NCBI GenBank assembly: GCA_024404815.1
Contig: JAKSPL010000009.1
Location: 1 to 64,000 of the forward strand
Source: Oscillospiraceae bacterium
Lineage (GTDB): Bacteria; Bacillota; Clostridia; Oscillospirales; Ruminococcaceae
Reading direction: 5' to 3'
Length of the DNA stretch: 64,000 nucleotides
Below are positions 33,062 through 41,088 of the stretch, piece by piece. The position numbers were made by a program, and so were the translations under genes. Position 1 is the first letter of the stretch. Every line of letters begins with the position of its first letter. Below the pieces are notes generated by a model. That model did no database searches and was not told where the DNA came from. It saw nothing but the letters and a program-made list of their open reading frames with translations.

Positions 33062-34942
33062 ATGTGCGGAATTACAGGATTTACAAACCATATCGCGGAT
33101 GCGGAAACGGTGCTGTCTGCAATGCAGGAGCGGATCCGTCACCGCGGCCCCGATGCGGAGGGACAGTACGTGGACGCCGACATTGCACTCGGTCACCGCA
33201 GATTGTCCATTATTGACATCAGCGAACAGGGCGACCAGCCGATGTTCAACGAGGACGAAACCCTCGTGCTGGTGTTCAACGGCGAGATCTACAATTATCA
33301 GGAGATACGGGCGGAACTGCTCGAAAAAGGACATACTTTCCGCACACAGACCGATTCCGAGGTGCTTTTGCACGGCTACGAGGAATACGGCGCGGAACTG
33401 CTTCCGAAACTGCGCGGGATGTTCGCGTTTGTCATCTGGGACAAGCAGAAAAAGGAATTGTTCGGCGCAAGAGATTTCTTTGGCATCAAGCCGCTTTATT
33501 ATGCAAGGATGGGGGAGAGTTTCCTGTTCGGCAGCGAGATCAAAAGCTTCCTGCCGCATCCCCATTTCAAAAAGGAACTGGACACGGAGGTGCTGGAACA
33601 ATATCTGACATTCCAGTATTCCCCGACAGCGGATACCTTTTTCCGCGGTGTGAAAAAACTGCCGCCTGCGCATTATTTCACGTTCTCTGCGGACGGAAAG
33701 CTGACGATCCGCCGCTACTGGGAGATACGGTTCGAGGCGGATGATACGCCGCTGCTGGGCGACTGGGTTCACCGCATTTCCGATACCTTCCACGACTCGG
33801 TAAAAGCGCATAAGATCGCGGATGTCGAGGTGGGAAGTTTTCTTTCCTCGGGTGTCGATTCGAGCTATGCGGCGGCGGTCGCGGAGGTCGATAAGACTTT
33901 CACCGTCGGTTTCGGCGAGGATGAACGCTATAATGAGATCGGCTGGGCAAAGCATTTCTCCAAGGCGATCGGCAAGGAGAATTTCAGCCATGTAATTACG
34001 CAGAAAGAATTCTGGGACGAACTGCCGCACATTCAGTATCATATGGACGAACCGCTGGCAGATCCTGCCGCAGTTGCCTTGTTTTTCGTATGCAAGCTGG
34101 CGTCCGAACAGGTCAAAGTCGTGCTTTCGGGCGAGGGCGCGGATGAGATTTTCGGCGGATATAATGTATACAGCGAGCCTGATGGGACATGGTACGACCG
34201 TCTCCCGATGGGTGTACGGCGCGGCATCGGCAAAGCGGCGGAGGCACTCCCTGCAAAGCGCGGACTGAATTTCTTAGTCCGCAAGGGCAAACCGCTCGAA
34301 GAACGCTTTATCGGCAATGCGTATATGTTCACACCGGCAGAACGCAAAAGCCTGCTGAAGATCCGCACAAATGCGCCCGATCCGACCGCGGTGACGAAGC
34401 TGTATTACGATAAGGTCAAGGACGCGGACGATGTGACAAAAATGCAGTATCTCGACCTGCACCTCTGGATGACGGGCGATATCCTGCTGAAAGCGGACAA
34501 AATGAGCATGGCGAATTCGCTGGAACTGCGCGTGCCGTTTTTGGATAAGGAGATCATGGCACTGGCTGAGCAGATCCCGACACGATACCGTGTGACGCGG
34601 AAGGTGCAGACCGATGAGAACACACCCTATGTAACAAAACACGCCATGCGTCTTGCGGCAAAGCAGGACACGCCCGAGGAAACGGCTGCAACTGCGGCGA
34701 AAAAGAAACTCGGATTCCCTGTGCCGATTCGCGTGTGGCTCAAAGAGGACGGTTGTTATACGACAGTCAAGGCGGCGTTTACCTCTCCTGCGGCAGAGCG
34801 GTTTTTCCATACGGAGAAGCTGGTCAAGCTGCTGGACGACCACAAAGCAGGCCGCGCTGATTACAGCCGCAAGATCTGGACGGTCTATATGTTCCTCGTC
34901 TGGTATCGTGTGTATTTTGAATCGGAAACAATGTGCGCGTGA
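33062..34942 (+). CDS. asnB: Asparagine synthase (glutamine-hydrolysing)
   Basis: 626 residues after AAAGGAG. Cys2 of MCGITGF is the glutaminase nucleophile, with RHRGPDAEG, NGEIYNY and the glutaminase Asp region intact. The synthetase domain has SGVDSSYAAA (P-loop-like SGGxDSS variant), GEGADEIFGGY, and KADKMSMANSLELRVPFLD. It converts aspartate to asparagine using glutamine and ATP. It is monocistronic by context; the next gene begins 167 bases later behind a repeat remnant. Confidence 0.95.
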   Translation: MCGITGFTNHIADAETVLSAMQERIRHRGPDAEGQYVDADIALGHRRLSIIDISEQGDQPMFNEDETLVLVFNGEIYNYQEIRAELLEKGHTFRTQTDSEVLLHGYEEYGAELLPKLRGMFAFVIWDKQKKELFGARDFFGIKPLYYARMGESFLFGSEIKSFLPHPHFKKELDTEVLEQYLTFQYSPTADTFFRGVKKLPPAHYFTFSADGKLTIRRYWEIRFEADDTPLLGDWVHRISDTFHDSVKAHKIADVEVGSFLSSGVDSSYAAAVAEVDKTFTVGFGEDERYNEIGWAKHFSKAIGKENFSHVITQKEFWDELPHIQYHMDEPLADPAAVALFFVCKLASEQVKVVLSGEGADEIFGGYNVYSEPDGTWYDRLPMGVRRGIGKAAEALPAKRGLNFLVRKGKPLEERFIGNAYMFTPAERKSLLKIRTNAPDPTAVTKLYYDKVKDADDVTKMQYLDLHLWMTGDILLKADKMSMANSLELRVPFLDKEIMALAEQIPTRYRVTRKVQTDENTPYVTKHAMRLAAKQDTPEETAATAAKKKLGFPVPIRVWLKEDGCYTTVKAAFTSPAAERFFHTEKLVKLLDDHKAGRADYSRKIWTVYMFLVWYRVYFESETMCA

Positions 34943-34979
34943 TGCTGCAACAGGGCGTTTCAACCGTAAATTTTCAATC

Positions 34980-35063
34980 TTGTTTGTAGGGGCGGCCTGT
35001 GGTCGCCCGCAAATCACATAAAACAATATTTCCCCAAATGGGATCCCAAAGAGACGGAGTCCC
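34980..35063. repeat. Intergenic palindromes, remnant of the multi-hairpin repeat family
   Basis: The gap between asnB and pyrB holds TTTGTAGGGGCGGCC-TGTG-GTCGCCCGCAAA (34984-35013), a palindrome with one wobble. It also holds AAATGGGATCCCAAAGAGAC (from 35036), a degenerate form of the module seen at 21745, 39061, 47373 and 49578. No terminator with a T-run is visible here. Confidence 0.6.
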
Positions 35064-35109
35064 GAATATCAATACAGCAATCCCCAAAAACCGGAAAGGA
35101 TGTTTGTGT

Positions 35110-36192
35110 ATGGAAATGAAGTATCCGCATTTTATCGACCTGAACGATTATCCCGTGGAATGGTGGAATCGGCTGATCAAGCTGGGCGCAGAGATCTACG
35201 CGCACCCTCAGCGGTATGTGCAGGCTTGTGCAGGAAAAATCATGGCGACATTGTTCTATGAACCGTCTACCCGTACCCAGATGAGCTTTCAGTCCGCGAT
35301 GATTCGTCTGGGCGGAAGCATCATCGGCTTTGACAACCCGATGAGTTCTTCTGTATCCAAGGGCGAAAACCTCAAAGATACGACAAAAGTCGTCAGCTCC
35401 TACTCGGACATTCTCATTATCCGCCACCCGATCGCAGGCGCGGCAAAGGCGGCGGCGATCTCTGCGGACTGCCCTGTGGTCAATGCAGGTGACGGCGGAC
35501 ATCTCCATCCGACACAGACGCTGACCGACCTGATGACACTCCGCATGGAAAAGGGCAGACTCGACAACCTTACGATCGGTCTTTGCGGCGATCTGCTGTA
35601 CGGCAGAACCGTGCATTCTCTCTGCAAAGCCCTTGCCTGCTACCCGAACAACCGCTTTGTGCTGATTTCCACGCCCGAATTGCAGATTCCCGACTACATT
35701 ATCAAAATGCTGGAAGAAAAGGGTTGTTCCTACCGCATCGAATCCTCGCTGGAAGCCGCGATCTCCGAACTGGATGTGCTGTATATGACACGCATTCAGC
35801 GCGAACGCTTTCCCTCCGAGGCGGAATATCTGGCACAAAAGGACATCTACCGTCTGACACCCGAAAAAATGTCCCTTGCGAAGCCCGATCTGGCGGTACT
35901 GCATCCGCTGCCGCGTGTCGATGAGATTGCGATCGAGGTCGATGACGATGCGCGTGCGCTGTATTTCAAACAGGCACAGTACGGTATGTACATCCGTATG
36001 GCATTGATCCTGACGATGCTGGAAATGAAAGAATATCCGCAGCTTCTGCGCGGAAAAGAGGACAGCGGACTTTGCTGTGTGAATTCGAAATGTGTGGCGA
36101 CACACGAGCATTACCTGCCGCATCTGTTCTTGGAGGAGAGCGGACACATGGTCTGCGAATTCTGCGAGGAACGTGCGCTCGAACAGAAATAA
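35110..36192 (+). CDS. pyrB: Aspartate carbamoyltransferase fused to a PyrI-type zinc domain
   Basis: 360 residues; the ATG at 35110 follows GGAAAGGAT. Residues 1-310 are the catalytic chain: FYEPSTRTQMSFQSAM (carbamoyl phosphate), the Lys in SVSKGENLKDT, RHPIAGAA, NAGDGGHLHPTQTLTD, MTRIQRERF and LHPLPRVDEI. Residues about 318-356 form a zinc ribbon CVNSKC...CEFC with the spacing of the C-terminal zinc domain of the regulatory chain PyrI. No PyrI nucleotide-binding domain is present. In E. coli the PyrI zinc domain contacts catalytic chains, so this fusion may keep the interface without CTP control. Confidence 0.92.
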   Translation: MEMKYPHFIDLNDYPVEWWNRLIKLGAEIYAHPQRYVQACAGKIMATLFYEPSTRTQMSFQSAMIRLGGSIIGFDNPMSSSVSKGENLKDTTKVVSSYSDILIIRHPIAGAAKAAAISADCPVVNAGDGGHLHPTQTLTDLMTLRMEKGRLDNLTIGLCGDLLYGRTVHSLCKALACYPNNRFVLISTPELQIPDYIIKMLEEKGCSYRIESSLEAAISELDVLYMTRIQRERFPSEAEYLAQKDIYRLTPEKMSLAKPDLAVLHPLPRVDEIAIEVDDDARALYFKQAQYGMYIRMALILTMLEMKEYPQLLRGKEDSGLCCVNSKCVATHEHYLPHLFLEESGHMVCEFCEERALEQK

Positions 36193-36198
36193 TGCGCT

Positions 36199-36248
36199 GG
36201 GGAGGTACAGGAGAACAGCGATTCTCACAAAATACCTCCCCTGTTTTT
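36199..36248 (+). terminator. Terminator after pyrB
   Basis: GGGGAGGTA (36199-36207) / TACCTCCCC (36233-36241) followed by TGTTTTTG. The remainder of the gap to 36370 holds a 7-bp stem GTGTGCG/CGCACAC (36270-36304). No recognised promoter is visible there. Confidence 0.8.
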
Positions 36249-36369
36249 GTATACTCCGACAAAGTTTTCGTGTGCGGTGTCACATTCCCACCCGCATCGC
36301 ACACCTATGATACAGAAACCCAAAATCATGCCCCGTATGGCAACAACAAACCGATTTGAGGTGATTTGA

Positions 36370-36927
36370 ATGGCACAGATGACAACGGAGCAGTTTACTG
36401 CGGATGTGAAAGCGGCGCGAAACGGTGACGCAGATGCGTTCGGACGCTTATACGCGACAGTCTACCGCGAACTATTCCATGTTGCAAAAGCATCGCTTCG
36501 TTCTTCGGAGGACGCGGCAGATGCAGTCAGCGATGCGGTTCTGGATGCGTTCCGCACGATCGGAAAACTGCGTGACGAAGCGGCATTCCGCGCATGGATG
36601 TTCAAGATACTGTCTGCGAAGATCAAGCAAAAGCAGCGTGAATACGCAAAAGCCGCAGATGCACTCGACGAAGCGAACAGTCCTGCCTGTGAGTTTGGCT
36701 TTGCCGCCCCCGAGGTGCGCGAGGCACTCAGACAGCTGAACGATGAGGACAGACTGCTGTTTTCGATGCAGGTGCTGGGCGGCTATCAGAGCCGCGAACT
36801 TGCCGAGATGCTCGGCAGTACAGACGGTGCGATCCGCACAAGGCTGACAAGAATCCGCGCAAAGCTCCGCGAGGTGCTGACCGATTCGACAGCCGCAGAA
36901 ACAGGGAGGGAAGAATATGCAGTTTGA
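36370..36927 (+). CDS. ECF-type sigma factor
   Basis: 185 residues, GAGGTGAT upstream. Region 2: AARNGDADAFGRLYATVYRELFHVAK, then DAADAVSDAVLDAFRTIGKLRDEAAFRAWMF. Region 4: LRQLNDEDRLLFSMQVLGGYQSRELAEMLGSTDGAIRTRLTRIRAKLRE. It overlaps the membrane beta-propeller gene by 11 bases, the typical position of a cognate anti-sigma factor. Target promoters cannot be named from this window. Confidence 0.88.
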   Translation: MAQMTTEQFTADVKAARNGDADAFGRLYATVYRELFHVAKASLRSSEDAADAVSDAVLDAFRTIGKLRDEAAFRAWMFKILSAKIKQKQREYAKAADALDEANSPACEFGFAAPEVREALRQLNDEDRLLFSMQVLGGYQSRELAEMLGSTDGAIRTRLTRIRAKLREVLTDSTAAETGREEYAV

Positions 36928-38980
36928 TGTGGAAAATGATGAAAAGCTGGATGCTCTGATGAAAGAGAATCTGGAACGGGAGGAGATCCCTGCGGCACTG
37001 CTGCCCGAACAGATGACTGAAAAGCTGCGGAGCGAAAAACGCAGCGGTATCCGCATTTCCAAAAAGGCAGAGCTTCGCATTCTGGCAGCTCTCTGCGCGT
37101 GCATGGTGCTGGTGGCAGGTGTGACTGTTCCGCTTCAGCTGAAAAAAAGCCATCCTGTCGTGGTGGATAAATGCTTCATGGAAAGTGCAGGCAGCTACCA
37201 TAAACTCTATCAGCAGGTCGAATATCTCGCTGCGGTACAGGCGTTCAACAAGCGTCACAGCGATGGTCTGTTTTCGTTTGGCAAAAAGAATGTGGATTAT
37301 GCGGTGGAAGAAGCGGCTCCGGCTGCAACTTATCCGGCTGCAACTTATTATGAAGAAGCGGACGGCGCGGCATCCGATAACGCTTTCAACGCAGAAAACG
37401 GCGCAGTTCACGAACACTCCGATACCATTACACAGGTCGAGGGCATTGCCGAGGCGGACTGTGTGAAAACGGACGGCAATGCGATCTACTATCTGGTCGG
37501 CAGAAAGCTGTATTTCCTGACCGTAGACAACGGAAAGTTCGGAACACCGATGATTTGTGTTCCGCCTGAACTGGATGAAACATTCAAAAAGGACTACTCC
37601 GCGAAAGAGCTGTTCCTTGTGGACGGCAGAGCGGTCGTGGTGTATACCTGCTATCAGGAAGACACAGTCACCCATTCATACGATCCGAAGATCACAACCG
37701 CAGTCGTCACGTATCTGCCCGATGCAGAGGGAAAACCTGTGGCAGAAAGCGTGACATATCAGGACGGCTATGTGACCGCGACCAGAATGGTCGGCGATAC
37801 GCTCTATCTGGTCACAGATACCACCAAGCACGTTTCCAAGAGCATCAAGGAATCTGACCACAGCGCATATGTACCGTGCTGCGGCGCACAGACAGACTGC
37901 TATATTGCGCCGGAGGACATTCTGCTGCCTGACGAATGGAACGAAGAAAGTTTGACGCTGGACTATACCGTTGTGTCGCTGATTAACACAAAAACCGCGG
38001 AGGTTCTGGACAACAAGGCATTTGCAGGCGGATGTGAGCATGTCTACATGAACAACAACGCGCTCTATGTGACCTCCTTTGCGGATAGCAAAACACGGAT
38101 TTCACGTATCTCCTACCGAAATGATGAGATCGTGCCGCTGTCGGTCGGTACGGTGGACGGTAATCTGATCAACCAGTATGCGATGTACGAAAAGGACAAC
38201 GCGTTCTTTGTCGCATCACAGAGCTGGATTTCCAGCAGAAGGATCAACTATCTGACCAGCTTCGATCTGGAAATGGAGCAGCTTGACCGTGTGGAATTTG
38301 CCGAGGGTGAAACGCTGGAAGCAGTCAACTACGACGGCGACCGTGCCTATGTTGTGACTTTCCTGAATACGGATCCCCTGTTCAGCATTGATATTTCCAA
38401 TCCCTCCAAGCTTGTGATCGACGACGGCTATCAGGTTTCCGGTTACAGCACATTCCTCTATCCGTGGAATGGTCATATGCTGAGTTTCGGAACAGAACTT
38501 GACGGCGGTACTTCCGGCTGCAAGCTGATGATGTACGATACGGACAGCGAGGGCAAGCTGACGATGGTGAGTGACTATGTCTGGAGCGATGCACTCAACG
38601 ATACATGGTATTATTCGCCTGCGCTTGCGGACTATAAGGCGCTCTATCTCGAACCCGAAAAGAACCTGATCGGCGTACCGATCTGGCAGAGCGGCTATAA
38701 TTTCGAAGTCGAGGAACAGGACGGACCGCATTGGCAGTATGAGTTCTTCGAGTTCAACGAGGAAACACAGAGCTTCGAAAAGCTTGGTTTTGCACGTTTC
38801 TTGACAACAGACTGGACAGTCAATACCCGTTGCCTGTCGATCGACAATGTGCTCTATGCGCTTTCAACAACGGGACTGATGAGTGTGGACATGGAGAACT
38901 ATCGTGTGATTGACCGCACCACGATTCCCGATGTGGAGTGGTACACGTACAACCGTTACGGCACGGATTGTATTGACTGA
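36917..38980 (+). CDS. Membrane-anchored secreted beta-propeller protein, probable anti-sigma partner
   Basis: 687 residues, GGGAGG upstream. A charged cytoplasmic N-terminus (about 50 residues) precedes one membrane helix (about 53-72, AELRILAALCACMVLVAGVTV). The outside region resembles the 'beta propeller' family found in Firmicutes secreted proteins: ITQVEGIAEADCVKTDGNAIYYL, GDTLYLVTD, HVYMNNNALYVTS and repeated blade-like YxxDxAYVVTF segments. Translational overlap with the ECF sigma gene suggests it senses an outside signal and releases sigma; this is inference from gene order. The N-terminal part shows no zinc-type anti-sigma motif. Confidence 0.8.
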   Translation: MQFDVENDEKLDALMKENLEREEIPAALLPEQMTEKLRSEKRSGIRISKKAELRILAALCACMVLVAGVTVPLQLKKSHPVVVDKCFMESAGSYHKLYQQVEYLAAVQAFNKRHSDGLFSFGKKNVDYAVEEAAPAATYPAATYYEEADGAASDNAFNAENGAVHEHSDTITQVEGIAEADCVKTDGNAIYYLVGRKLYFLTVDNGKFGTPMICVPPELDETFKKDYSAKELFLVDGRAVVVYTCYQEDTVTHSYDPKITTAVVTYLPDAEGKPVAESVTYQDGYVTATRMVGDTLYLVTDTTKHVSKSIKESDHSAYVPCCGAQTDCYIAPEDILLPDEWNEESLTLDYTVVSLINTKTAEVLDNKAFAGGCEHVYMNNNALYVTSFADSKTRISRISYRNDEIVPLSVGTVDGNLINQYAMYEKDNAFFVASQSWISSRRINYLTSFDLEMEQLDRVEFAEGETLEAVNYDGDRAYVVTFLNTDPLFSIDISNPSKLVIDDGYQVSGYSTFLYPWNGHMLSFGTELDGGTSGCKLMMYDTDSEGKLTMVSDYVWSDALNDTWYYSPALADYKALYLEPEKNLIGVPIWQSGYNFEVEEQDGPHWQYEFFEFNEETQSFEKLGFARFLTTDWTVNTRCLSIDNVLYALSTTGLMSVDMENYRVIDRTTIPDVEWYTYNRYGTDCID

Positions 38981-39009
38981 CATAAAAAGCTGACTTCATA
39001 TGTGCAAAG

Positions 39010-39045
39010 AAAAAGGGCGGAGAACCGAATCTCCGCCCTTTTCAT
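39010..39045. terminator. Bidirectional terminator between the propeller gene and glucokinase
   Basis: AAAAGGGCGGAGA-ACCGAA-TCTCCGCCCTTTT, a 13-bp stem with A/T tails on both sides, between convergent genes. The same hairpin occurs inside repeat copy 1 at 21697-21723. Confidence 0.88.
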
Positions 39046-39107
39046 ATGATCGTTCGTGCAAAAATGGGATTCCAAAGGGACAATGTCCCCAAGAAAGAAA
39101 CTCCCCC
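39010..39107. repeat. Intergenic multi-hairpin repeat, copy 2 (short form)
   Basis: Aligns with 21690-21815 of copy 1. It keeps the GGGCGGAGA hairpin, a similar spacer ending ATCGTTCGTG, the module AAAATGGGATTCCAAAGGG (39061) and the tail CAAGAAAGAAACTCC. It lacks the closing GGGGACGGAGTCCCC hairpin. It begins 21 bases after the glucokinase stop codon. Confidence 0.8.
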
Positions 39108-40061
39108 TCAGATTGCTTTTCCGAGGAACGCCGCGCCGATGATACCGGCATCATTGCCGAGCTTTGCGATCACGATGTCTGCGTTTTTCTCGGAGTTACG
39201 TGTATAAACCTCTTTTGCGACCAGCTCCTTGACGGGCAGCAGGAGCGCATCGCCCTCGTTGCAGACGCCGCCGCCGATGCAGAGTACATCCGGCTGGAAA
39301 ATGTTGATCGTGTTGGTAATACCTGCTGCGAGACAGCGGATGTAGAAATCAACGACTTCCTTTGCAGCCGCATCGCCCAGACGCATACAGTCAAATGCGG
39401 TGCGGGCGGAAACCTTGCCCTGCTCCTCTGCCATCTTGTGCATGATGCTTTCGGGGTGCTGTTCCATCGTTTCTTTGGTCATGCGAATCAGACCTGTTGC
39501 AGAAGAATAGACCTCAAAGCAGCCTTTTCTGCCGCAGGTACACTGCGGTCCGTCAATGTTCATGACAGTATGGCCAAGTTCTGCGCCTGCGAAATTCGAA
39601 CCGTCATAAATTTTGCCGTCGATGATGATACCGCCGCCGACACCTGTGCCGAGGGTGATGCAGACAGCGTTCTTTGCGCCTTTTGCCGCACCTGCGACAT
39701 ATTCACCATATGCTGCTGCATTGGCATCGTTCTCGATGAAAGCGGAGATACCTGTTTTTTCAGAGATCCACTTGACCATCGGGGTGTTTTCGAAGCCGAG
39801 ATTGTTCGAGTATTCGATGATACCCGTTGCGGAGTTTGCGATACCGGGGGTGCCGATACCGATCCACTCGATCTGGTCAGGTGTGAGGTTTGCCTGTGCG
39901 ATGGCATCGAGTGCGACACCTGCCATATCGTCTGCGATTTCCTCCGCAGGACGGGGGCAGTTGGTCTTGCGCGATGCTTTGGTGAGGATGTTGTATTCCT
40001 CGTCCACGACACCAGCTACAATATTGGTGCCGCCGAGGTCGATTCCGACATAGTACTTCAT
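39108..40061 (-). CDS. ROK-family glucokinase
   Basis: 317 residues. ATP-binding GIDLGGTNIVAGVVD, substrate region IENDANAAAYGEY, LGTGVGGGIIIDGKIY and the ROK zinc motif CTCGRKGCFE are all present, with the zinc His in GAELGHTVM. It phosphorylates glucose (or a related hexose) on entry to glycolysis. Its start lies 37 bases behind manA on the same strand, so co-transcription is likely, joining glucose and mannose use. Confidence 0.93.
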   Translation of the reverse strand: MKYYVGIDLGGTNIVAGVVDEEYNILTKASRKTNCPRPAEEIADDMAGVALDAIAQANLTPDQIEWIGIGTPGIANSATGIIEYSNNLGFENTPMVKWISEKTGISAFIENDANAAAYGEYVAGAAKGAKNAVCITLGTGVGGGIIIDGKIYDGSNFAGAELGHTVMNIDGPQCTCGRKGCFEVYSSATGLIRMTKETMEQHPESIMHKMAEEQGKVSARTAFDCMRLGDAAAKEVVDFYIRCLAAGITNTINIFQPDVLCIGGGVCNEGDALLLPVKELVAKEVYTRNSEKNADIVIAKLGNDAGIIGAAFLGKAI

Positions 40062-40098
40062 ATCTTCTTTTCTCCTTTTTTATACGAAAATGCTGGGA

Positions 40099-41088
40099 TC
40101 AGTAATCTCTGGGCAGGGTACGTGTCGCGAGAACGGTACAGCCGTTGCTGCGGAGTGAATACTTCCCGAAATTGGCAGGAAGGAACACAGAATCGCCCTT
40201 TGCCAGCGGCATCATAACGCCGTCGTCGTAGAGCAGGACCGCTTCGCCGTCCGTGACCAGCAGATGTGTATAGGAAACGCCTTCGCTTGCAGCAAACGCT
40301 GCTTCTCCGTTGATGCAGAGTTCCCATGTGGTGAAATATGGGCAGTCTGCGATGACGGTGCAGGCATAACCTTCGAATTGTGTGGGCGGACGCTTCTTGC
40401 GCGGAGGCGGTGCCCATGTTTTTGTGACTTCGACCGCTTTGTCGATATGCAGTTGTCTGGGTTTGCCGTCTGCACCGACTCTGCCGTAGTCAAAGACGCG
40501 GTAGGTGAGGTCGGAATTCTGCTGTACTTCTGCGATCAGAATGCCCGAACCGATGGCATGAAGCGTGCCTGCTTCGATAAAGAACACATCGCCCTTATGG
40601 ACAGGCATCAGCCGCACGTAGTCGAGGAGAGTGCCGTCCTCGATATGTGCGCGGAATTCTTCTTTTGTCAGTTCCTTGTTGAAGCCGTAGGCGAGTGCGG
40701 CGCCTTCTTCGCAGTCCACGATATACCAGCATTCGGTTTTGCCGAGCTGACCGTTTTCGTGTTCTCTGGCATAGCGGTCATCGGGGTGTACTTGAATGCT
40801 CAGGTCCTGCGCGGCATCAATGAGCTTAATGAGAACAGGGAAGGTCGAGAAATGTGCTGCGCCCTCGCCGACCAGCGCACGCCAGTCCTGTTCGAGATAC
40901 TGTTTCAGCGTCAGACCTTTGTTGACGCCGTTGACGATGGTGGTCAGGCCATTCTTGTGGCAGGAAAGCTCCCAGCTTTCTGCGACACGCTCGAAATCGC
41001 AAGGTTTGCCGAATTCGTCACGCAGCCGTGTGCCGCCCCAGATATAGTCCTGAAACGCCGCTTTCAGTTTCAATGGTTCCATGTTCAT
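40099..41088 (-). CDS. manA: Mannose-6-phosphate isomerase, class I
   Basis: 329 residues. IWGGTRLRDEFGK and LSIQVHPDDRYAREHE carry the zinc ligands, with GKTECWYIVDC and FFIEAGTLHAIGSGILIAEVQQNSDLTYRVFDYGR (read as separate motifs) completing the cupin. It is the short Bacillus-type form. Its ATG overlaps the uvrC stop codon as ATGA; a second Met two codons on is possible. It interconverts mannose 6-phosphate and fructose 6-phosphate. Confidence 0.94.
   Translation of the reverse strand: MNMEPLKLKAAFQDYIWGGTRLRDEFGKPCDFERVAESWELSCHKNGLTTIVNGVNKGLTLKQYLEQDWRALVGEGAAHFSTFPVLIKLIDAAQDLSIQVHPDDRYAREHENGQLGKTECWYIVDCEEGAALAYGFNKELTKEEFRAHIEDGTLLDYVRLMPVHKGDVFFIEAGTLHAIGSGILIAEVQQNSDLTYRVFDYGRVGADGKPRQLHIDKAVEVTKTWAPPPRKKRPPTQFEGYACTVIADCPYFTTWELCINGEAAFAASEGVSYTHLLVTDGEAVLLYDDGVMMPLAKGDSVFLPANFGKYSLRSNGCTVLATRTLPRDY

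Noticed and set aside
32823..34042. Minus-strand frame of 391 codons opposite asnB
   Set aside because: It is antisense to asparagine synthase, with no signal of its own.
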